From: Collinsella aerofaciens
GTDB taxonomy: Bacteria; Actinomycetota; Coriobacteriia; Coriobacteriales; Coriobacteriaceae
Assembly (NCBI RefSeq): GCF_018785265.1
Contig: NZ_WQPK01000017.1
Span: 1 to 62,053, forward strand
Reading direction: 5' to 3'
DNA: 62,053 bases
In this document: positions 18,296-26,127 of the stretch, piece after piece
How positions within the stretch are numbered: position 1 is the stretch's first letter
Layout of the letters: each line of letters starts with the position of its first letter
Notes under the pieces: model-generated
Told to the model about the DNA's origin: nothing
Databases searched by the model: none
Seen by the model: only the letters and a program-made list of their open reading frames with translations
Made by a program: the position numbers and the translations under genes

Positions 18296-20137
18296 ATGCA
18301 GTTTAAACTTGCGAATGTTGTACTTAAAGTTGAAAAGCATGCAAAGGATTTTCCTGAACTCTACTATCGCGTGCTCTCTGGTGATGCTTCGTATGATGAC
18401 GACATTCATTCACTTCATGTCAATGGACATGTTGACTATCTGACGTATGTAAATGGCTTATCTGCTGGCAAATGGCGTCAGTATGCGTCTGTTGACGGCG
18501 TCGTCTTGCATATGGCTTTATTTGGCAGGGGCCGGGTTGTCGTTCATGGAGTGAGATCTGGCGAGCTGAATCCTGTCGAGCTTAAATCGAATCCTTTTTA
18601 TGGTGATGAAGTTGATCCTTGCGTTCTCGATATTGATATCGATACAACCGGCTACGACTTGATCGGTTTTAGGATTGAGTGTGATAGGGGCTGTTCTGTT
18701 GACCTCTTGAACGCCTCTTATCTGACCGATGTTCCTGAGGACTCAATTAACCAGATCAATCTTGCTCTTTCTACTACTACATTTAAAAATGAGCAGTACA
18801 TTCTTCCGAATATTGAACTCGTTAAAGCAGGCATCTCCAAAGAGGACGGTCCGATTCGCGACCACTTCCACATGTTTGTCGTCGACAATGGGCAGACGCT
18901 CGATTCTGCATCACTTTCCGATGGGCTAGTCACCGTGCTCCCGAATCCCAATACGGGCGGTTCGGGGGGATTCGCGCGTGGAATGATGGCGGCTACTGAA
19001 ACTCCTGATCGGTTCACCCATATCATCTTGATGGATGACGATGTCTCTATCATGCCCGAGAGTTTGATTCGTACGTTCAACCTGCTCTCTCTTGCTAGGG
19101 GCAAATATAAGGATGCCTTTATTAACGGCGCCATGCTTTCGATGGAGGATCCCACTCGTCAGTTTGAGGATGTCTCGTATGTGACGACTACTGGTGCCTA
19201 TCGTCGAGTAAAAGAAGATCTGAATGTTGGCAAGCTGGCTGACATTCTCGAAAACGAGCGTACGAGTGTTGAGGTTGACCAGGCCTATGGAGCTTGGTGG
19301 TATAGCTGCATTCCGGTGAAGGCTATCGAAAAGAACGGTCTTCCCATGCCTTTCTTCATCCGCTGTGACGATGTTGAGTTTGGCATGCGCAATAAGCCTG
19401 TCTACATGACCATGAATTGCATTTGCGTGTGGCATGCAAGCTTTGAGGGGCGTTTCCGCGCTTCGGTTGACTGCTACCAGTACTTCCGCAACTTCTTTGC
19501 CATGATTTCACTCGATGATTGTGCTGATGAGAAAATGTTTGTCCTTCGTATTCAGCGAGGGGTACGTCAGAACTTGCGCGATATGGATTATCAGGCTGCT
19601 GAGTTTATCCTTGATGGCTTTGAGGACTATCTGCGCGGCCCTGAGTATCTCCAGAAGCTTGATGGCGCCGCGACGATGATTGGTAAGGGTAAGTTAAACG
19701 AAAAGCTGATTCCTGTTTCCGAAATGGATCCAGAGCTTCTTCGCAAGGCTGGGGTTACGGAGCAAGTGCTCGCTAATGTTAATCTGGAATTCCATCCTTC
19801 GAAATTTATGAAGTATTGGAGATCTATTCCTTACGACAAACACTATCTTCCCGATGCGCTGTTGCGCGGAAAGCCCGGCTATGTGGTCAAGAACGGCAGC
19901 TGTACGCTTGAGGGCAACTCGACACGTTGCAAGACGCTGGTATTTCTTGATCCGACCCGCGAGAAGGGGGCGGTCCGCACGATGGATCGAGCGCGGTTCA
20001 AGAGTATTCGCCGCCGAGAGCACGAACTGATGGCGCGATATCGTAAAGAGGGCGAGAGCGTCAGGGGGGCATGGAAAGATGCCATGCCGTACATGACTTC
20101 GCGAGAGTTCTGGGAACAGTATTTAGGTCTGAAATAA
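18296..20137 (+). CDS. GlfT2-like galactofuranosyltransferase, copy 2
   Basis: The 613-residue paralogue of the gene at 15096 has the same plan: MQFKLAN start, beta-rich N-terminal domain, HFHMFVVDNG, NTGGSGGFARGM, DDD metal site at 247-249, AWWYS, RCDDVEFG and VWHASF, then a helical C-terminal domain with REFWEQYL at the end. It should use UDP-galactofuranose. Two different GlfT2-like enzymes may share initiation and extension, or make different linkages. Start ATG 18296 was preferred to an upstream TTG by comparison with copy 1. GC content is higher than in copy 1, so this is not a recent duplication. Its stop codon lies inside the stem of a shared terminator. Confidence 0.9.
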   Translation: MQFKLANVVLKVEKHAKDFPELYYRVLSGDASYDDDIHSLHVNGHVDYLTYVNGLSAGKWRQYASVDGVVLHMALFGRGRVVVHGVRSGELNPVELKSNPFYGDEVDPCVLDIDIDTTGYDLIGFRIECDRGCSVDLLNASYLTDVPEDSINQINLALSTTTFKNEQYILPNIELVKAGISKEDGPIRDHFHMFVVDNGQTLDSASLSDGLVTVLPNPNTGGSGGFARGMMAATETPDRFTHIILMDDDVSIMPESLIRTFNLLSLARGKYKDAFINGAMLSMEDPTRQFEDVSYVTTTGAYRRVKEDLNVGKLADILENERTSVEVDQAYGAWWYSCIPVKAIEKNGLPMPFFIRCDDVEFGMRNKPVYMTMNCICVWHASFEGRFRASVDCYQYFRNFFAMISLDDCADEKMFVLRIQRGVRQNLRDMDYQAAEFILDGFEDYLRGPEYLQKLDGAATMIGKGKLNEKLIPVSEMDPELLRKAGVTEQVLANVNLEFHPSKFMKYWRSIPYDKHYLPDALLRGKPGYVVKNGSCTLEGNSTRCKTLVFLDPTREKGAVRTMDRARFKSIRRREHELMARYRKEGESVRGAWKDAMPYMTSREFWEQYLGLK

Positions 20138-20173
20138 GAAGAGGTCCGGATTAAGTCCGGACCTCTTCTTATT
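20133..20173. terminator. Bidirectional terminator, perfect 18-bp palindrome
   Basis: The arms 20133-20150 and 20156-20173 are exact complements around a 5-base loop. The stop codons of both convergent genes (TAA 20135-20137 on plus, TAA at 20169-20171 on minus) lie inside the stem, so each message ends in the same structure. Confidence 0.92.
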
Positions 20174-21098
20174 TTGAATAGGTTTTATAGGCTTGTAGCT
20201 CCCATTGTTTTCTTTCGACTTTTGCTACTGAGTCGAGGATTAGTCCCGTTGCTAGGCTCAACCCACACAGGAACATGAATGAGGCCGCAAGTATGGCCGT
20301 GGGGAAACGGGGGACTAAGCCGGTTTGGAAGTACTCCCTAACAATTGGAATTCCGAGGGCAAGGCCTATGATGGCGAAGATGAGCGCTATAAGTGTAAAG
20401 AACTTGAGCGGACGATAGTCTTTAAAGAGCGTTCCAATCATTGCGATGACCTTGATGCCGTCGCTAACGGTGTTGAGCTTGGACTCGGAGCCTGCGGGCC
20501 GATCGCGATACTCCACCGGCACGTCTTTAATTCGCCAGCGGTGATCGACAGCGTGGATGGAGAGCTCGGTTTCGATCTGGAAGCCCTCGCTCAAGACGGG
20601 GAAGGTCTTGACGAAAGGCTTGCTCATGGCTCGGTAGCCGGTCATCACGTCGTCAAAGCTGTAGCCGTAAATCCACTTAATCATAGCGCGAACAAGGTTG
20701 TTGCCAAACCCGTGAAAGGCTCGTTTATTCTCTTCGGCATAGGTGCCGTTTGACAGGCGATCGCCAACGGTCATATCCGCTTCGCCGTTAAGGATGGGCT
20801 CACAGAGTGGCTTGGCGGCCTCAGCAGGGTAGGTATCGTCGCCGTCGACCATCAAGTAGCATTCGGCGTCGATATCGCGGAACATTTGGCGACATACGTT
20901 ACCTTTGCCCTGCCTGGACTCATGGCGCACCGTAGCCCCGTGCTGTTTGGCGATTTGCGAAGTGTCATCGGACGAGTTGTTGTCGTAAACATAGACAACT
21001 GCACCGGGTAGCTCTCGATGAAAATCGTCGACAACTTTGCCAATCGTCAGCGCTTCGTTGTAACAGGGAATTATGACGGCGGTATTCGAATAGTCCAT
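20169..21098 (-). CDS. GT2 polyprenyl-phosphate sugar transferase (DPM1/GtrB-like)
   Basis: This 309-residue protein has VIIPCYNEALTIG at the start, DNNSSDDT near residue 38, a VDGDDTYP metal site near 92 and an EGFQIETE segment near 170, then two C-terminal membrane helices (about 235-255 and 268-292). This is the layout of transferases that load a sugar onto undecaprenyl or dolichyl phosphate. It is transcribed against the GlfT2-like gene and divergently from wzm, with AAAGGAGG before the ATG. It probably supplies an activated lipid sugar for side branches of the surface glycan. The sugar is unknown. Confidence 0.85.
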   Translation of the reverse strand: MDYSNTAVIIPCYNEALTIGKVVDDFHRELPGAVVYVYDNNSSDDTSQIAKQHGATVRHESRQGKGNVCRQMFRDIDAECYLMVDGDDTYPAEAAKPLCEPILNGEADMTVGDRLSNGTYAEENKRAFHGFGNNLVRAMIKWIYGYSFDDVMTGYRAMSKPFVKTFPVLSEGFQIETELSIHAVDHRWRIKDVPVEYRDRPAGSESKLNTVSDGIKVIAMIGTLFKDYRPLKFFTLIALIFAIIGLALGIPIVREYFQTGLVPRFPTAILAASFMFLCGLSLATGLILDSVAKVERKQWELQAYKTYSK

Positions 21099-21259
21099 GT
21101 AGGACCTCCTTTAATGACTCATCTGGTCGAAAGTATACCTATCGCTTGCCCCTTTGCTTAGATATGGGTTAGTTCTCCAGATTTGTTGCGGTGAGTTATC
21201 GTCATCGTGGGAGGGCTATACTTTCTACTGTTATGTTTTACGAGACAAGGAGATGGTCC

Positions 21260-22105
21260 GTGGCTGACAACGTAGAGAGTCAGAAAGCGGTGGCTAAACC
21301 GGCCTCTCACGCTAAAAATGATTTTGAAAAGGACAAGTTCATTCTTAAGCAGCTTGTCACCAAAGATTTTAAAATCAAATATCGTCGCAGTGTTCTGGGT
21401 GTGGCATGGTCCGTGCTTAATCCGCTGTTGATGATGGTTGTTATGTCGATCGTGTTCTCGACAATCTTCGCGCAAGGTCGCAATGGTTCTATTACGCCCG
21501 AAATGTATCCGCTTTACTTGATCGTCGGTAACGTGACTTTCTCTGTCATGTCCGAGTCGACGAACCAAGCGCTTATGTCCATCATTTGGGCTTCCTCGCT
21601 GCTTAAGAAGGTCAAGGTGCACCGTTGGGTCTTTCCGGTGCAGAAGGTGCTGTTCTCGCTCGTTAACTTCGCCTTCTCTTTGGTTGCCGTCGCCTTGGTT
21701 ATGCTTTGGTTCCACGTGCTTCCCACCTGGCATTTAATTCTTCTGCCGGTTTGCTTGCTCCTGCTTATGTGTTTCTGCATGGGCTTGGGCATGATGCTGT
21801 CTGCGCTGGCGGTTTTTTTCCGCGATGTTATGCACCTGTGGACCGTTGTTATCACGGCCTGGATGTATCTGACGCCGATTTTCTGGACGACCGACTTCAT
21901 TAGCCAGATGGCACATTGGATTCAGGTGCTCGTGGTTGTCAATCCCATGTACAACTACCTTCAGTTTATGCGCGATATTTTCCTGTTTAACACCATGCCC
22001 TCTGCGCTTACCTTTGGGCTGTGTGTTGTTTGGGCTGTTATTGCTCTTGCTATTGGTTACGCCGTCTTTCACAAGACCGAGCACAAGTTTATCCTCTACA
22101 TCTAA
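21260..22105 (+). CDS. wzm: Polysaccharide ABC exporter permease (Wzm/RfbA type)
   Basis: The 281-residue permease has a cytoplasmic N-terminal stretch, then the family segment LVTKDFKIKYRRSVLGVAWSVLNP (given here as KDFKIKYRRS and LGVAWS), six hydrophobic helices and a C-terminal charged tail. It belongs to the ABC-2 type polysaccharide and polyol-phosphate exporters (Wzm, TagG). GTG 21260 follows AAGGAG at 21247-21252; upstream in-frame starts lack a ribosome site. It forms a two-gene exporter with the ATPase 12 bases downstream and most likely flips the finished lipid-linked rhamnose/galactofuranose glycan across the membrane. Confidence 0.92.
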   Translation: MADNVESQKAVAKPASHAKNDFEKDKFILKQLVTKDFKIKYRRSVLGVAWSVLNPLLMMVVMSIVFSTIFAQGRNGSITPEMYPLYLIVGNVTFSVMSESTNQALMSIIWASSLLKKVKVHRWVFPVQKVLFSLVNFAFSLVAVALVMLWFHVLPTWHLILLPVCLLLLMCFCMGLGMMLSALAVFFRDVMHLWTVVITAWMYLTPIFWTTDFISQMAHWIQVLVVVNPMYNYLQFMRDIFLFNTMPSALTFGLCVVWAVIALAIGYAVFHKTEHKFILYI

Positions 22106-22117
22106 GGAGTGCTGCTC

Positions 22118-22885
22118 ATGACTGAATCTGCTATTGATTACAGCAAGCAGCCCCTTGCTGTTGAGGTCAAAGACGTCACCATGATCTTTAACATGGCGTC
22201 CGAGTCGCTTACGAACCTCAAGGAGTACTTTATTAAGCTCGCCAAGCACGAGCTGTTCTTTGAGGAGTTCCGTGCGCTTAAGCACATTTCGTTTAATGTG
22301 CATCGCGGCGAGGTCGTTGGCCTTGTTGGTACTAACGGCTCCGGTAAGTCTACGATGCTCAAGATCATCGCTGGCGTTTTGGAGCCCAGCGAAGGCGAGG
22401 TTAAGGTTCACGGCAATATCGCGCCACTAATTGAGCTTGGTGCTGGCTTTGATCCGGAGCTTACCGCGCGTGAGAATATCTATCTGAACGGTGCGCTGCT
22501 TGGCTATACCAAGGAGTTTATCGACGCTAGTTTTGACGAGATCATCGAGTTCGCTGAGCTCAAAGACTTTGTTGACATGCCCTTGAAGAACTTCTCTTCG
22601 GGTATGGTTGCGCGCATTGCCTTTGCCATCGCTACGATTACCGAGCCCGATATCCTAATCGTCGATGAGACGCTTTCTGTTGGCGATGTCTTTTTCCAGC
22701 AGAAATGCGAGCGCCGTATTCAGCACTTTATTGAGAGTGGCGACGTCACGGTCTTGTTCGTTTCTCACTCCATGGAGCAGGTTGAACGCATTTGCCAGCG
22801 TGCTGTTTGGATCGAGAAAGGCAACCTACGCATGGATGGTCCCGTGGATGAGGTCTGCAAGGCGTACCACGACCAGTTCAAGTAG
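22118..22885 (+). CDS. wzt: Polysaccharide ABC exporter ATPase (Wzt/TagH type)
   Basis: The 255-residue ATPase shows Walker A GTNGSGKST (about residue 74), the family-specific GAGFDPELTARENIY stretch, signature NFSSGMVAR (about 155) and Walker B ILIVDETLSVGD (about 178). It ends right after the ATP-binding domain, so it lacks the C-terminal carbohydrate-binding domain that some Wzt proteins use to recognise a capped chain. AAGGAG precedes the ATG. It pairs with wzm and powers glycan export. Confidence 0.93.
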   Translation: MTESAIDYSKQPLAVEVKDVTMIFNMASESLTNLKEYFIKLAKHELFFEEFRALKHISFNVHRGEVVGLVGTNGSGKSTMLKIIAGVLEPSEGEVKVHGNIAPLIELGAGFDPELTARENIYLNGALLGYTKEFIDASFDEIIEFAELKDFVDMPLKNFSSGMVARIAFAIATITEPDILIVDETLSVGDVFFQQKCERRIQHFIESGDVTVLFVSHSMEQVERICQRAVWIEKGNLRMDGPVDEVCKAYHDQFK

Positions 22886-22938
22886 GTTATAATTTATTGG
22901 CCGTGTGAACTTGTACCCGCTTGGACGTGCGGCCTTAT

Positions 22939-23015
22939 GCTCCATTAGCTCAGTTGGATAGAGCAGGGGACTTCTAATCCCAAGGTCGACGGTTCGAATC
23001 CGCCATGGAGCACCA
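22939..23015 (+). tRNA. tRNA-Arg (anticodon TCT)
   Basis: A 77-base cloverleaf includes an encoded CCA. The 7-bp acceptor GCTCCAT/ATGGAGC is perfect, the D arm is GCTC/GAGC, the anticodon loop is CTTCTAA with TCT, and the T loop is TTCGAAT. The T stem has one A-C mismatch and the anticodon stem an end mismatch. It lies between wzt and glf. Confidence 0.95.
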
Positions 23016-23026
23016 GAGAGTTTTTG

Positions 23027-23060
23027 AAGACCCGGTTATTGTGCCGGGTCTTTGCTTTTT
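23027..23060 (+). terminator. Intrinsic terminator after tRNA-Arg
   Basis: A 9-bp stem AAGACCCGG/CCGGGTCTT (23027-23035 with 23044-23052) is followed by TGCTTTTT. Confidence 0.85.
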
Positions 23061-23090
23061 GGGACGCGTGCGCGTGCAGTGCTCCCTCAA

Positions 23091-23129
23091 CAATAAGCCC
23101 GGTGTAGCATCGCTGCACCGGGCTTATTG
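23091..23129. terminator. Palindromic terminator downstream of glf
   Basis: The perfect 14-bp arms CAATAAGCCCGGTG and complement (23091-23104 with 23116-23129) extend inward by about four more pairs. It lies 43 bases past the glf stop on the minus strand and can also stop plus-strand read-through from the tRNA. No gene is seen between 23016 and 23171. Confidence 0.75.
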
Positions 23130-23171
23130 CTTCTTGCGAATTTGGTTGTCGGTCTCGAGTCGTTGAGCTCC

Positions 23172-24296
23172 CTACGCCTCTGTCGGCTCCACGCCCAGCT
23201 CGTTGCGGACGAGCTCGAAGGCGGCGGCGATGGCCTTGTCCATGTCGTAGTACTTGTAGCCGCCCAGGCGACCGGCGAAGACCACGTCGCCCTCCTGCGC
23301 TGCCAGCTCCTCGTACTGCTTGTAGAGGGCCTCGTTCTTGGCGTCGTTGATGGGGTAGTAGGGCTCGTCGCCGGGCTTCCAGTCCGCCGGGTACTCACGC
23401 GTGATGACGGTCTTCTCCTGCGTGCCGAACTCGAAGTGCTTGTGCTCGATGATGCGGCTGTAGGGGACCTCGCGCTCGGTGTAGTTGACCACGGCCACGC
23501 CCTGGTGGTCCTGCTCGTCGAGCGTCTCGGTCTCAAAGCGCAGGCTGCGGTACTCGAGCGTGCCCAGTTTAAAGTCGTAGAACGCGTCGATGGGGCCGCA
23601 GTAGATCGTTTTGGCGGCGATATCGGGCTCGGAGGCGGCCAGCTCCTTGTACTCCACGCCGCAGCGCACCTCGACGCCCTCGAGCATGTTGGCGACCATC
23701 TTGGTGTAGCCGCCCATGGGGATGCCCTGGTAGCGGTCGTTGAAGTAGTTGTTGTCGTAGGTGAAGCGGCAGGGGAGGCGCTTGATGATGCTGGCGGGCA
23801 GGTCCTTGCAGTCGCGGCCCCACTGCTTCTCGGTGTAACCCTTCACGAGCGTCTCGAAGATGTCACGGCCGACGAGTGACAGCGCCTGCTCCTCGAGGTT
23901 CTGCGGCTCGCCGATGTTCTCGGCGGCCACCTGCTCGGCGATCTTGGCCTTGGCGTCGGCCGGCGTGACGACGCCCGGCCACATCTTGGCGAAGGTGTTC
24001 ATGTTGAAGGGCATGTTGTACATGTTGCCGTGGAAGTTGGCGACCGGCGAGTTGACGTAGTTGTTGAACTCGGCGAAGCGGTTTACGTAGTCCCAGACGT
24101 CCTTCATGGAGGTGTGGAAGATATGCGCACCGTAGCGGTGGACCTGGATGCCCTCGACGTCCTCGGTATAGATGTTGCCGGCGATGTGATCGCGGCGATC
24201 GATGACTAGGACCGACTTGCCGGCGCGCTTGGCGGCATTGGCAAAGACGGCGCCCGAAAGGCCGGCACCGACGACAAGGTAATCGAACTGTGACAT
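23172..24296 (-). CDS. glf: UDP-galactopyranose mutase
   Basis: This 374-residue flavoenzyme has an N-terminal FAD site VGAGLSGAVFA, DRRDHIAGN near residue 35, the active-site YGAHIFHTS near 56, and the GYTEKQWG substrate segment near 155. Length fits the family. It interconverts UDP-galactopyranose and UDP-galactofuranose, the donor for the two GlfT2-like enzymes at 15-20 kb; this is the strongest support for a galactofuranose-containing glycan here. CAAAGGAG stands before the ATG. It is transcribed toward the tRNA and ends at a palindromic terminator. Confidence 0.97.
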   Translation of the reverse strand: MSQFDYLVVGAGLSGAVFANAAKRAGKSVLVIDRRDHIAGNIYTEDVEGIQVHRYGAHIFHTSMKDVWDYVNRFAEFNNYVNSPVANFHGNMYNMPFNMNTFAKMWPGVVTPADAKAKIAEQVAAENIGEPQNLEEQALSLVGRDIFETLVKGYTEKQWGRDCKDLPASIIKRLPCRFTYDNNYFNDRYQGIPMGGYTKMVANMLEGVEVRCGVEYKELAASEPDIAAKTIYCGPIDAFYDFKLGTLEYRSLRFETETLDEQDHQGVAVVNYTEREVPYSRIIEHKHFEFGTQEKTVITREYPADWKPGDEPYYPINDAKNEALYKQYEELAAQEGDVVFAGRLGGYKYYDMDKAIAAAFELVRNELGVEPTEA

Positions 24297-24374
24297 GGAT
24301 ATACTCCTTTGTATGTCAATTGGACAGTTGCAAATGATTCGGGATTAACGCCACTGGCTTATTTACCCCAAAGA

Positions 24375-24812
24375 TTAGTGTAGCAGATGCTCTTTCAGCA
24401 GCTCCAGCGCGTGGGCGTAGCCCTGCAGGCCCTCGCCGGTGATGGTGGCGAAGCAGGCCAGGCGGGCGTAGCTCACCTGGCGGAAGTCCTCGCGGGTCTC
24501 GACCGCGCTGATGTGGACCTCCACAGCCGGGATGGCGACGGCCTTGAGGGCATCGAGGATCGCCACGCTCGTATGTGTGTAGGCGGCCGGGTTGATGACG
24601 ATGCCGTCGACCTTGCCGTAGGCCTCCTGGATCTTGTCGACGATGCTGCCCTCGTGGTTGGACTGGAAGACCTCGACCTCGTCGAAGCCCTGCGCGGCAC
24701 CTGCCTCCTGGCAGATCTGGACCAGGCGGTCGTAGTTGTCACTGCCATAGATGCCCGGCTCGCGAATGCCGAGCATGTTGAGGTTGGGGCCGTTGATGAC
24801 GAGTGCTTTCAT
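24375..24812 (-). CDS. aroQ: 3-dehydroquinate dehydratase, type II
   Basis: The 145-residue product fits type II dehydroquinases: INGPNLNMLGIREPGIYG with the catalytic Tyr near the end, NPAAYTHTS near residue 75, and EVHISAVETREDFR with the catalytic His near 101. It converts 3-dehydroquinate to 3-dehydroshikimate. It is the last gene of the aromatic operon, separated from the aroE-aroK fusion by a 15-bp palindrome. The start ATG at 24812 gives the canonical MKALVINGPN N-terminus. An in-frame upstream extension is not family-like. Confidence 0.96.
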   Translation of the reverse strand: MKALVINGPNLNMLGIREPGIYGSDNYDRLVQICQEAGAAQGFDEVEVFQSNHEGSIVDKIQEAYGKVDGIVINPAAYTHTSVAILDALKAVAIPAVEVHISAVETREDFRQVSYARLACFATITGEGLQGYAHALELLKEHLLH

Positions 24813-24834
24813 GGTTGCTTCCTTTGCAGTCGAG

Positions 24835-24873
24835 AAACCACCACAAAGGTGCCTGTCCCCTTTGTGGTGGTTT
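24835..24873. repeat. REP-like palindrome with GGTGCCTGTCCCC core
   Basis: Perfect 15-bp arms (24835-24849 with 24859-24873, AAACCACCACAAAGG type) close around a TGCCTGTCC loop. It fills the gap between aroE-aroK and aroQ and starts 22 bases upstream of the aroQ ATG. The core resembles REP sequences associated with Y1-type transposases; this family link is from memory. Confidence 0.6.
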
Positions 24874-24876
24874 TGG

Positions 24877-26127
24877 TTAGAGAGCGGGTGGGAGGGTGTC
24901 GAGGAGGGCTTGGGCGGTATTGGCGGCGCAGTCGCGTGAGTCGATGATGTAGTCGGCCCAGGCGCGGTAGCGCGGCATGCGCTGTTCCGCCAGCTTATCG
25001 ATGCCATCGCGGGCGGTGATGGGGCGACCCTTGTGGGCAAGTTCGTCGAGCTTGCGGTTGAGCATCACGATCTGGCTGTTCTGGTGCAGCAGCGGATAGT
25101 TTTCGTCGCGCGTGACCACGCCGCCGCCGGTGGAGAGCACCAGGCCGCTGCGCTTGGAGATGTCGGCCAGCGCCGCCGTCTCCTGCTCGCGGAAGGCCGC
25201 CTCGCCGCGCTCGACGATAAAGTCGGCGCAGGGCATGCCCAGGCGCTCCTCGAGGGCGCGATCGAGGTCGATGTGCTCGCGTCCCGTGAGCTGGGCGATC
25301 TGCTCGCCCACGCGGGTCTTGCCCGAGCCCGGCATGCCGATTAGCGCGATGTTCTGCTCGCGGCGGGACAAGCGCTCCGTTACGTCCAGGATGCGCTCGC
25401 GCGGGGTGGCTTGGCTGGTGTAACGCTCGACGGCCTGTGCTGCCTGGGCAACAAGCATGAGCAGACCGCCGATGCAGGGGATCCCGCGGCGCTCGGCCTC
25501 GAGCATCAGGCCCGTGCGGGCGGGGTTGTAGACAATGTCGATAACGCCTTCGAGCGCATCGAGCCCTTCGAGCGTGCAAGGTGCGTCGGGGCAATGGGGG
25601 AACATGCCGGCGGGCGTGCAGTTGACGAGTAGGGCGGCGTCGGACTGCTGCGCGATGTTGCCGTAGTTGACCTCGCTTGTGCGGCCCACGGGCACCACGG
25701 TGGCGCCCAGGTCGCCGAGCACCATGCTTGCCGTGGTGCCGGCACCACCGGTGGCTCCGAGCACGAGGGCCTTCTTGCCGGCAACCTCAACCCCCAGCTC
25801 CTCGACCAGACACTGGAAACCAAAGTAATCGGTGTTGTCACCGCGCAGGCGGCCATCGGGCAGGCGTGTGATAGTGTTAACGTTGCCCATGCGCTCGGCC
25901 AGCGGGCTCAGCTCGTCCAGGTATTCTATGACGGCACGTTTGTAGGGGATGGTCACGTTGGTGCCCTCCCACTCGTCGCCTGTCATAAAGGCCGCGAGGT
26001 CCTCGGGCTCGCGCTCAAATCGCACGTACTCGAGCCCAGCGAGCTCCTTGTAGATGGTTGGGGTGTAGCTGTGGCCCAACACGCGGCCCAGCACTCCGTA
26101 GGGGCGGGTTGCGGCGGTATCGGTCAT
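24877..26127 (-). CDS. aroE/aroK: Shikimate dehydrogenase-shikimate kinase fusion (AroE-AroK)
   Basis: A 416-residue chain joins two pathway steps. Residues 1-255 are shikimate dehydrogenase: GHSYTP substrate loop (near 18), NVTIPYK with catalytic Lys63, GDNTD with Asp100, and the dinucleotide loop LGATGGAGTT (near 123). Residues 257-416 are shikimate kinase: Walker A GMPGSGKT (264-271), DLD near 287, and STGGGVV. It makes shikimate and then shikimate 3-phosphate. The ATG directly abuts the pheA stop. A fusion of these two non-adjacent enzymes is uncommon but reasonable, since the reactions are consecutive. Confidence 0.95.
   Translation of the reverse strand: MTDTAATRPYGVLGRVLGHSYTPTIYKELAGLEYVRFEREPEDLAAFMTGDEWEGTNVTIPYKRAVIEYLDELSPLAERMGNVNTITRLPDGRLRGDNTDYFGFQCLVEELGVEVAGKKALVLGATGGAGTTASMVLGDLGATVVPVGRTSEVNYGNIAQQSDAALLVNCTPAGMFPHCPDAPCTLEGLDALEGVIDIVYNPARTGLMLEAERRGIPCIGGLLMLVAQAAQAVERYTSQATPRERILDVTERLSRREQNIALIGMPGSGKTRVGEQIAQLTGREHIDLDRALEERLGMPCADFIVERGEAAFREQETAALADISKRSGLVLSTGGGVVTRDENYPLLHQNSQIVMLNRKLDELAHKGRPITARDGIDKLAEQRMPRYRAWADYIIDSRDCAANTAQALLDTLPPAL

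Noticed and set aside
21099-21259. Promoters in the divergent gap between the GT2 gene and wzm
   Set aside because: TATACT boxes occur on both strands (about 21133 and 21217) but without a -35 box at normal spacing, so they were not listed as features.
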